DNA of 64,000 nucleotides from the NCBI RefSeq assembly GCF_900107965.1, contig NZ_FNVU01000007.1:310001-374000 (forward strand). The letters run 5' to 3'. The notes under the pieces were generated by a model. That model was given only the letters and a program-made list of their open reading frames with translations, searched no databases and had not been told where the DNA came from. Position 1 is the first letter of the stretch. Every line of letters begins with the position of its first letter. Below are positions 1-6,902 of the stretch, piece by piece. The position numbers and the translations under genes are program-made. Origin of the DNA: Actinacidiphila yanglinensis. GTDB taxonomy: Bacteria; Actinomycetota; Actinomycetes; Streptomycetales; Streptomycetaceae.

Positions 1-891
1 GCGCACCCGGACACCGGCGGCCACCAGAGCCGCGTTGAGCTCCGCGAGGTCGGGCGGATCGGCGGGCAACTCTCCGGTGACGCGCTGCCCGGACTCCGCC
101 AGTGCGGTCACGCCGTGATCGGCCAGCACCCGGACCGCGTCGGCCGGATCGGGTGTGGTGACGGCGAGCCGGCTGCGGGTCCCCGCCGACAGTTCGGCGA
201 CCGGACCCTGCGTGATCAGCCGGCCGCGGGCCATCACCGCGGCATGCGTGCAGACCTGCTCGATCTCGTCCAGCAGGTGCGACGACAGGAAGACCGTGGT
301 GCCGTCCGCGGCCAACTCCCGGACCAGCCCGCGGATCTCCCGCATGCCCTGCGGGTCGAGGCCGTTCGTCGGCTCGTCCAGCACCAGCAGGTCGCGCGGC
401 TGGAGCAGCGCCGCGGCCAGGCCGAGGCGCTGCTTCATGCCGAGCGAGTACTGCTTGGCCTTCTTGCCGGCCGCGGCCCCGAGGCCCACCCGGTCCAGGG
501 CTGCGCCGACCCGGGCCCGCCGAGTCCGCGGGTCGGCGGTGGGGTCGGCCGCGTCGTAGCGCACCAGGTTGTCGCGGCCGGACAGGAAACCGTACAGCGC
601 CGGGCCCTCGATGAGCGCGCCGACCCGGGGCAGCACCGAGCGGGCCGAGCGCGGCATCGGCTGGTCCAGCACCCGGGCGGTGCCCGCGGTCGGCTCGATC
701 AGCCCCATCAGCATCCGGATGGTGGTGGTCTTGCCGGAGCCGTTGGGCCCGAGGAAGCCGAAGACGCTGCCGCGCGGTACCCGCAGGTCCAGACCGTCGA
801 CCGCGAGGGTGCCGCGGTATCTCTTGGCGAGGCCGCGGGTCTCGATCACGACCTCGCCGCGCGCTTCCGCCCCGGCCGGCTGTGCCCGCAC
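1..891 (-). CDS. ABC transporter ATP-binding protein (3' end outside window)
   Basis: This is the ATPase subunit of an ABC transporter, probably an exporter or drug-resistance type with a separate permease gene further downstream. The protein begins GTG at 891 and 297 codons are visible before the window edge, so the C-terminus is missing. Visible motifs are the Walker A P-loop GPNGSGKTT near residue 43, a degenerate signature YSLGMKQRL, Walker B LLVLDEPTNGLDP and the switch histidine in LSSHLLDE. This is the layout of the CcmA/DrrA/BcrA family. The start lies one base after the TAG stop of the preceding LolA-like gene (stop at 893-895), so the two are probably translationally coupled. The substrate cannot be deduced. 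Confidence 0.9.
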   Translation of the reverse strand, partial: MRAQPAGAEARGEVVIETRGLAKRYRGTLAVDGLDLRVPRGSVFGFLGPNGSGKTTTIRMLMGLIEPTAGTARVLDQPMPRSARSVLPRVGALIEGPALYGFLSGRDNLVRYDAADPTADPRTRRARVGAALDRVGLGAAAGKKAKQYSLGMKQRLGLAAALLQPRDLLVLDEPTNGLDPQGMREIRGLVRELAADGTTVFLSSHLLDEIEQVCTHAAVMARGRLITQGPVAELSAGTRSRLAVTTPDPADAVRVLADHGVTALAESGQRVTGELPADPPDLAELNAALVAAGVRVR

Positions 892-892
892 G

Positions 893-2173
893 CTACTTCG
901 CGCCCCCGGCAGCCGCGGTCAGCGCGGACTGGGTGACCGCGCCGACGTAGAGCTTGCCGTCGTCGGTGAGCAGCGCGTTCACCAGGCGGGTGTGGAAGAC
1001 GGTGCCGGTGCCGAAGGAGCCGCTGACCTTGGTGCCGAAGCTGTCGAGCAGCGACTGCGGGTCACCGCCGCCGTGACGGGAACCGGCCTTGCCGTCCAGG
1101 CCGAGGTCGGTGCCGCCGTCCTGCTTCGCCTTGCCCGCCGCGGAGGTCAGGGCGCCGGTGTCGATCACCGCGATGGAGTTCCAGCCGGTGCCGAGCACGG
1201 TCGGCTGGCCGGCGGTGTCGCCCGTGGAGCCCTTGGTGGCCCCGGAGCCCGCCTCGGGGGTCCTGCCCTCGGTGACCTTCACCCCCTTGGGCGGCGTGAA
1301 CGCGAAGGTGCTCGCGGCCGGCCTGTCGAAACTCACCCGGGTGAAGCCGAGGTCGAAGACCGCCTTGCCACCGCCCTTCGGGACGACCGTGAACCTCAGC
1401 GGCACGCCGGTCGAGGAGTCGACCGCGATCCGGATCCGACCGACCGTGGTGCTGTCCGCGTGCTCGGGGGTGACCACGAGTTCGTACGCGCTGCGGCCGG
1501 CCACCCGGGCGGTGCCGTCGACCGTGATCGAGGAGGTGCCGTGCGCCGCGTCGAGCACCCGCTCGGCGGCTTCCTGCGGAGTGGTCGGCACGCCCTCGGG
1601 CAGTTGCTGCTCGGAGCGGGCGGCGGTGGGCGCGGGCAGCGTCGAGTGGTAGACCTGGTTCGACCCGCTGTCGTACGCCCACAGCTGGCTGCCGTTGTGG
1701 ATGACGCTGTACTCGGCGGCCTTCTCGATGATCGAGACCTTCTGCCGGTCCTGCCCGTCCGTGGACACGTGCAACTGGTGGGTGCCGGCCAGCAGTTGGG
1801 TGAGCTGGCGCTGCGGCGCCGCGGGTGAGGACGCGTCGCCGCCGCCCGCCTGGCCGCCCGTACCCGACAGCAGGCCGCCCGCCGCGCCCCCCGAGAGCGC
1901 GTCGGGCAGGCCCAGGTCGGTGCTCACCTTCACGGTGCCGTCGACGGTCCGCGTGTCCGAGGCGGCGATCTTCGTCAGCAGCTGCTGCGCGGTGATCTTC
2001 GGGAGCGAGGGGTCGCCCGCGTCGGCGAGCGCCGGGACGAGCGTGATCGTTGCCGCCGCGATGCCCGCGACGGCGACCGGCACGGTGTAGCGCGCGAACT
2101 TCCGGCCACGGCTGCCGCGCGGCTCGTCCGGCTGCTCCGGCTCGGGTCGCCCGAGCGGTTGGATCTGTGCCAT
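893..2173 (-). CDS. LolA-like / DUF2092-type membrane-anchored protein
   Basis: A 426-residue protein with a short charged N-terminus rich in Arg, Glu and Pro, one hydrophobic segment at about residues 30-50, and a long extracytoplasmic region of beta-strand-rich, Thr/Val-rich sequence. The pattern resembles actinobacterial proteins of the outer-membrane-lipoprotein-carrier (LolA/LolB) or sigma-E-regulator fold. Since Gram-positives lack an outer membrane, the family name does not give the function. The start ATG at 2173 has a GGAGGT Shine-Dalgarno about nine bases upstream. It sits immediately before an ABC ATPase gene, a pairing I recall from other streptomycetes. That suggests it handles a lipid or lipoprotein moved by that transporter, which is inference. 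Confidence 0.8.
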   Translation of the reverse strand: MAQIQPLGRPEPEQPDEPRGSRGRKFARYTVPVAVAGIAAATITLVPALADAGDPSLPKITAQQLLTKIAASDTRTVDGTVKVSTDLGLPDALSGGAAGGLLSGTGGQAGGGDASSPAAPQRQLTQLLAGTHQLHVSTDGQDRQKVSIIEKAAEYSVIHNGSQLWAYDSGSNQVYHSTLPAPTAARSEQQLPEGVPTTPQEAAERVLDAAHGTSSITVDGTARVAGRSAYELVVTPEHADSTTVGRIRIAVDSSTGVPLRFTVVPKGGGKAVFDLGFTRVSFDRPAASTFAFTPPKGVKVTEGRTPEAGSGATKGSTGDTAGQPTVLGTGWNSIAVIDTGALTSAAGKAKQDGGTDLGLDGKAGSRHGGGDPQSLLDSFGTKVSGSFGTGTVFHTRLVNALLTDDGKLYVGAVTQSALTAAAGGAK

Positions 2174-2334
2174 TGCGTCCTACCTCCGTCGTGAGCGGCG
2201 GCCTGCTCGCACTCGTCCCACTACCCGGGCCATTGTCGCCCAGTCCGCCGTGCAGCGGGGCACCCCCATCCGACCAAATCCCCCGCGGTCGCACATCCCC
2301 CCGCGGTCGCGCCCTCACGTACACCCCCGGTATG

Positions 2335-2535
2335 ACGTCCCTGGGGTGCCCTGACCCTCCAGGCTGCCCCTGTACGCCCGTTGAGGGACCACCCAGCGGT
2401 GGGTGGGTTCCCCGCGCCCGTGGCTTGTGACGCTCTTTACGCGAAAGGAGCCGCGCACACCGGGGGCGCGGGGAACTGCGCGAGCACCCCACCACCGGCA
2501 GGTGGTCCCCCAACCAGCAGGACGGGGCACCCCGG
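2335..2535. repeat. dispersed streptomycete intergenic repeat, copy 1
   Basis: This is most of the 370-base gap between the polyprenyl synthase and LolA-like genes. It contains inverted arms at 2408-2419 and 2464-2475, the second being GGGCGCGGGGAA, plus an inner hairpin around 2430-2450. The 19-mer at 2463-2481 recurs in reverse complement at 51641-51659, and both copies share flanking motifs such as GGGTGCCC and GCGAAA. Elements built on this GGGGCGCGGGGAACTGCGC core are scattered between genes in many Streptomyces genomes. No coding gene is seen here. The gene-proximal part (2174-2330) should hold the promoter of the LolA-like gene. Confidence 0.7.
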
Positions 2536-2543
2536 AGGGACCG

Positions 2544-3563
2544 TCACCCCGCCCGGTGCACCACCGCGTCGCACAACGCCGCCAGCGAAGCCTTCGCGGG
2601 AAGATCCGGCAGCGGCGCCAGCGCGGCCCGCGCCTCATCCGCGTAGCGGACCGTGTCGCGCCGCGCCTGCTCCAGCGCGGGGTGGGCCCGCAGCAACTCC
2701 AGCGCCTCCGCGTGGAGCAGATCGTCGGTGAGGTCGCCGTCGAGGAGTTCGTTCAGCCGGCGGTCCTCCGGGGTCGCCGACCCGCGCCCCTGGGCGTGCC
2801 AGCGGCGGACGTGCAGGACCGGCAGCGTGGGGATGCCCTCGCGCAGGTCCGTGCCCGGCGTCTTGCCGGACTCGTGGCTGTCGCTCGCGATGTCCAGGAC
2901 GTCGTCGGCGAGTTGGAAGGCCGCGCCGATCCGCTCGCCGTACTGCGTGAGGATGTGCACCACCGACTCGTCGGCGCCGGACATCATCGCCCCGAACCGC
3001 CCGGAGACCGCCATCAGCGAGCTGGTCTTGCCCGCGATGACCTCCAGGTAGTGGTCGAGCGGGTCGCGGCCGTCGCGCGGGCCGACGGTCTCCATGATCT
3101 GGCCGGTGACCAGTCGCTCGAACGCCTCGGCCTGCACCCGCACGGCCTCGGGGCCGAGGTCGGCGAGGATGTGCGAGGCGCGCGAGAAGAGGAAGTCGCC
3201 GGTGAGGACGGCGACCGAGTTGCCCCAGCGGGAGTTGGCGCTGGGCACCCCCCGGCGCACGTCGGCCTCGTCCATGACGTCGTCGTGGTAGAGGGTGGCG
3301 AGGTGGGTGAGCTCCACGACGACGGCGGCCGGCACCACACCGGGCGCGTGCGGGTCGCCGAACTGCGCCCCCAGCATCACCAGGAGTGGCCGGAAGCGCT
3401 TGCCGCCGGCCTGGAGCAGGTGTCGGGCCGTGTCCGTGATGAAGGGGACGTCGCTCTTGGTCGCCTCCAGCAGCCCTTCCTCCACGGCTGCGAGACCGGC
3501 CTGGACGTCGGCATCGAGGTTCTCGTCCCACACGCTCAGCCCGAAGGGCCCGACGACGGTCAC
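2544..3563 (-). CDS. polyprenyl diphosphate synthase (trans-isoprenyl)
   Basis: A 339-residue trans-polyprenyl diphosphate synthase that condenses isopentenyl diphosphate onto an allylic primer. It probably makes the long (about C40-C45) side chain of menaquinone. Family motifs are all present: GGKRFRP at residues 53-59, the first Asp-rich motif DDVMD at 94-98, and the second DDVLD at 220-224 within FQLADDVLD. Length is normal for heptaprenyl/octaprenyl synthases. The neighbourhood contains the menaquinone genes mqnA, mqnC, mqnE, mqnP and menG, plus the nuo operon, which supports a quinone role over carotenoid synthesis. Chain length cannot be read with certainty. The start ATG at 3563 follows a long divergent region shared with egtA. 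Confidence 0.93.
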   Translation of the reverse strand: MTVVGPFGLSVWDENLDADVQAGLAAVEEGLLEATKSDVPFITDTARHLLQAGGKRFRPLLVMLGAQFGDPHAPGVVPAAVVVELTHLATLYHDDVMDEADVRRGVPSANSRWGNSVAVLTGDFLFSRASHILADLGPEAVRVQAEAFERLVTGQIMETVGPRDGRDPLDHYLEVIAGKTSSLMAVSGRFGAMMSGADESVVHILTQYGERIGAAFQLADDVLDIASDSHESGKTPGTDLREGIPTLPVLHVRRWHAQGRGSATPEDRRLNELLDGDLTDDLLHAEALELLRAHPALEQARRDTVRYADEARAALAPLPDLPAKASLAALCDAVVHRAG

Positions 3564-3983
3564 GAGGGGTACTCCTGTCGCTGGTCTGGCATCTGGCGGG
3601 GTCTGAGCTTGGGCGGCTACGGCGGCTACAGCTGCTGGGGCGGTTGCCGCAAGGCCCGTCCGGGGACGGGGACCTGCGATTGCCCCTACCGGCAGGGTAG
3701 CCGGTCAGGTGTTGATCACCGCCGGGGCATCGCCCTGCGACGAGCTACGAGCGATCACCGCCCGTATAATCCTGATCACCTGGTTTATTCATATATGACT
3801 CACTCGTAAGAGTGAAGGGCGCGATCGAGGGAATGCTGGGCCAATATCGAATGCTTGACCGTATAGCTGTTCATCGTTCCGTAAGACCATCGCGCACCAT
3901 GGCGAACTACACTCTCGACAGCAACATGTGACATGTCCTCGCTTCGGATGAAGAACAGGCAGATGAAATGAGGAGGTGGACCG
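3564..3983. promoter_or_regulatory. divergent promoter region between polyprenyl synthase and egtA
   Basis: These 420 bases hold no gene. They include unusually AT-rich stretches, a perfect TATAAT at 3765-3770 on the plus strand without a good -35 box, and a TTGACC at 3855-3860. The heptamer GATCACC occurs three times, at 3714-3720, 3753-3759 and 3774-3780. A near-palindrome ACATGTGACATGT lies near 3923. egtA has a strong AGGAGG Shine-Dalgarno at 3971-3976, seven bases before its ATG. The exact promoters were not resolved. Confidence 0.5.
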
Positions 3984-5366
3984 ATGGCAACCGATCGCGC
4001 CGACCATGGTGAAGACCTCACCGAGGACGAGGCGGAAGCCCACATCAGGGGGGTGTGCTTCAAGACGGGACCGCCCGCGCGGACCGGCGTGGAGCTGGAG
4101 TGGCTCGTCCAGGACCGCTCCGACCCCCGCGAACTGATATCCCTCGAACGGCTGGACGCGGCACTCGCTCCGGTCGAAGCCCCAGGGGCTCTGCCCCGGG
4201 GCAGCAGGCTCACCCGGGAACCGGGTGGCCAGGTGGAGCTGAGCTCTCCACCCGCACCCACGCTCGCGGGGTGCGTGACGGCGATGGCCGAAGACCTCGC
4301 CGTCCTCAGGGAAGCCGTCGACCGAGCCGGACTGGTGCTCGTCGGACACGGCATGGATCCCCATCGCGAGCCGCCCCGGGTCGTCGACCATCCCCGCTAC
4401 CTGGCGATGGAGCGCTTCTTCGACCGCGAGGGCCCCTGGGGCCGCACGATGATGCGCCGTACGGCATCCCTGCAGGTCAACCTGGACAGCGGCGACGAGA
4501 GCGCGGGGGTGACCGGCTACCGCAGGCGCTGGGCGCTGGCCCACAGGATCGGCCCGGTCATGGTCGCCGCGTTCGCGAACTCGCCGTTCCGGGACGGCCG
4601 GCCGACCGGCTGGGTGTCCACCCGGCAGGCCAACTGGGCCCTGATGGACCCGGGCCGCACCCGCCAGCCGCACCATGCCGACGAGCCACGTGACGCCTGG
4701 GCGCGGTACGCCCTGGACGCCAGGCTGCTGTGCATCCGCCCGGACGGCCGGGCGGAGGACGTCCAGAACGTCCAGAACGCAGAGCAGGAGTCCGATCGCG
4801 GCGCGGGCAACAGCTCCGCTCAGGGCTCGAACAACAGCTCTGCATCCGGCACCGGATCCGGCACCTCCTGCGACTGGACCGCGCCTGCGGGGCTCACTTT
4901 CCGCGAGTGGGTACGCGGTGCGCGCGGCGTACGGCGGCCCACCGTCGGCGACCTGGACTACCACCTCAGCACCCTCTTCCCGCCGGTCCGCCCGCGCGGC
5001 TGGCTGGAACTGCGGATGACCGACGCGCAGGACGGCGAGCAGTGGATCGTGCCGACGGTGCTCGCGGCGACCCTGTTGGACGATCCGGTCGCCGCCGAAT
5101 CCGCCTACGCCGCCACCGAACCGCTGAGCGCGGACGGTGATCCTCTGCCCTCGGACGCCATCTGGCGCCGAGCCGCCCGGATCGGCCTGGCCGACCCGGA
5201 ACTGGCCAAGGCGGCACGCGCGTGCTTCGCCGCCGCCGAGAGCGCCCTCGCGCGCCCCGGCGCCTCCCCTGCCCTGCGGCAGGCCGTCTCCGACTTCGCC
5301 GAGCGCTACCCAGAACGCGGCCGATGTCCGGCCCACGACCAGTTGGACGCGTTGAGCCGCGCCTGA
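3984..5366 (+). CDS. egtA: ergothioneine biosynthesis glutamate-cysteine ligase EgtA
   Basis: EgtA joins glutamate and cysteine with ATP to give gamma-glutamylcysteine, the sulfur donor used by EgtB. The 460-residue sequence has the glutamate-cysteine ligase type 2 signature GVELEW near residue 34, followed by QVELSS and a conserved SLQVNLD. The order with egtB, egtC and egtD downstream fixes the assignment. The start ATG has an ideal Shine-Dalgarno. Odd feature: about 40 residues rich in Ser, Asn and Gly (about residues 258-298) interrupt the usual spacing before the conserved GLTFREW. This looks like a low-complexity insertion in a surface loop, and its 5' end carries the tandem repeat GTCCAGAAC. 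Confidence 0.95.
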   Translation: MATDRADHGEDLTEDEAEAHIRGVCFKTGPPARTGVELEWLVQDRSDPRELISLERLDAALAPVEAPGALPRGSRLTREPGGQVELSSPPAPTLAGCVTAMAEDLAVLREAVDRAGLVLVGHGMDPHREPPRVVDHPRYLAMERFFDREGPWGRTMMRRTASLQVNLDSGDESAGVTGYRRRWALAHRIGPVMVAAFANSPFRDGRPTGWVSTRQANWALMDPGRTRQPHHADEPRDAWARYALDARLLCIRPDGRAEDVQNVQNAEQESDRGAGNSSAQGSNNSSASGTGSGTSCDWTAPAGLTFREWVRGARGVRRPTVGDLDYHLSTLFPPVRPRGWLELRMTDAQDGEQWIVPTVLAATLLDDPVAAESAYAATEPLSADGDPLPSDAIWRRAARIGLADPELAKAARACFAAAESALARPGASPALRQAVSDFAERYPERGRCPAHDQLDALSRA

Positions 5367-5384
5367 CCCACCGGAAGGCTTGTC

Positions 5385-6902
5385 GTGACTGACCCACGCA
5401 CCTCTCGCCACAACACTGCCGAAAATCAGGCCACTTCAGTCCCCTCGGCATCTTCGGCACCAGCAGCACCTCACGCACCTTCGGACCCGGCGGGCGCTCC
5501 GCACGCCCCGGCGCCGGGCAGCGCCGCCGCCGGCACGGCGACCGCCGGCTCCGACCCGGCCGCCCGCGCGCTGGCCGCGCTGCGGACCGCGCGGCACCGC
5601 ACCGGCGTCCTCACCGACTCCGTCACCGACGACGACCTCGTCGCCCAGCACTCCCGGCTGATGTCCCCGCTGGTGTGGGACCTGGCGCACATCGGCAACC
5701 AGGAGGAGCTGTGGCTGGTCCGCGAGGCGGGCCGCCGCACCGGGGTGCGGCCCGACCTGGACCACCTCTACGACGCGTTCCGGCACCCGCGCGCCGACCG
5801 CCCCGCGCTGCCGCTGCTCGGCCCGGCCGAGGCGCGCGGCTACGTCGCCCAGGTACGCGACGAGACCCTCGACGTGCTGTCCGGCGTCGACATCGACCCG
5901 GACCACCCCGAGCGGCTGCTGGCCGGCGGCTTCGTCTTCGGGATGCTCGCGCAGCACGAGGCGCAGCACGGCGAGACCATGCTCGCCACCCACCAGCTGC
6001 GGTCGGGACCGGCCGTGCTGGACGCCCCCGCGCCGCCGCCGGCGCCCGCGGACGCCGCCACGCTGCCGCGCGAGGTCCTCGTCCCCGGCGGGCCGTTCAC
6101 CATGGGCACCAGTACCGAGCCGTGGGCCCTGGACAACGAACTGCCCGCGCACCAGGTGGGGGTGGCGCCCTTCTGGCTGGACACCGTGCCGGTCACCAAC
6201 GGGCGCTACGCCGACTTCATCGCGGCCGGCGGCTACCGCGACCCGGCGTGGTGGACGCCCGAGGGCTGGCGGCACGTCCAGGAGGCCGGGCTGGAGGCCC
6301 CGCTGTTCTGGTCCCGGGACGGCGACCGCTGGATACGCCGCCGGTTCGGCCACCTGGAGCCGGTGCCCGCCGACGAGCCGGTGCTGCACGTGTGCTGGTA
6401 CGAGGCCGACGCCTTCGCCCGCTGGGCCGGGCGGCGGCTGCCGACCGAGGCCGAGTGGGAGAAGGCGGCGCGGCACGACCCGGAAACCGGCCGCTCGCGC
6501 CGCTACCCCTGGGGTGACGCCGACCCCGGCCCGCAGCACGCCAACCTCGGCCAGCGCCACCTGCAGCCCGCCCCGGCGGGCAGCTACCCCGAGGGCGCGG
6601 CGCCCAGCGGCGCCCGGCAGCTGGTCGGGGACGTGTGGGAGTGGACGTCCTCGGACTTCTCCCCCTACCCGGGCTTCGCCGCCTTCCCCTACCGGGAGTA
6701 CTCGGAGGTGTTCTTCGGCCCCGACTACAAGGTGCTGCGCGGGGGCGCCTTCGGGGTGGACCCGGCGGCCTGCCGCGGCACCTTCCGGAACTGGGACTAC
6801 CCGATCCGGCGGCAGATCTTCTCCGGTTTCCGCACCGCGAGGGACGCCGACCCGGACCGCGACGGCACGAGCGGCACTCCGGCGGGCGGTGGGGCTGCCT
6901 GA
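5385..6902 (+). CDS. egtB: ergothioneine sulfoxide synthase EgtB
   Basis: EgtB is a non-haem iron enzyme that couples gamma-glutamylcysteine to hercynine with oxygen, giving the sulfoxide intermediate. The 505 residues show a long Ala/Pro/Ser-rich N-terminal tail (about residues 1-60), then a DinB-like helical domain with the iron-binding His residues (LAHIGN and QHEAQHGE), then a C-terminal formylglycine-generating-enzyme/sulfatase-modifying domain with PFTMGT, LPTEAEWEKAA and VLRGGAF motifs. The start is GTG at 5385, 18 bases after egtA stops. The stop TGA overlaps the ATG of egtC by one base, so the cluster is translationally coupled. The N-terminal extension is longer than in most homologues and is probably disordered. 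Confidence 0.96.
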   Translation: MTDPRTSRHNTAENQATSVPSASSAPAAPHAPSDPAGAPHAPAPGSAAAGTATAGSDPAARALAALRTARHRTGVLTDSVTDDDLVAQHSRLMSPLVWDLAHIGNQEELWLVREAGRRTGVRPDLDHLYDAFRHPRADRPALPLLGPAEARGYVAQVRDETLDVLSGVDIDPDHPERLLAGGFVFGMLAQHEAQHGETMLATHQLRSGPAVLDAPAPPPAPADAATLPREVLVPGGPFTMGTSTEPWALDNELPAHQVGVAPFWLDTVPVTNGRYADFIAAGGYRDPAWWTPEGWRHVQEAGLEAPLFWSRDGDRWIRRRFGHLEPVPADEPVLHVCWYEADAFARWAGRRLPTEAEWEKAARHDPETGRSRRYPWGDADPGPQHANLGQRHLQPAPAGSYPEGAAPSGARQLVGDVWEWTSSDFSPYPGFAAFPYREYSEVFFGPDYKVLRGGAFGVDPAACRGTFRNWDYPIRRQIFSGFRTARDADPDRDGTSGTPAGGGAA

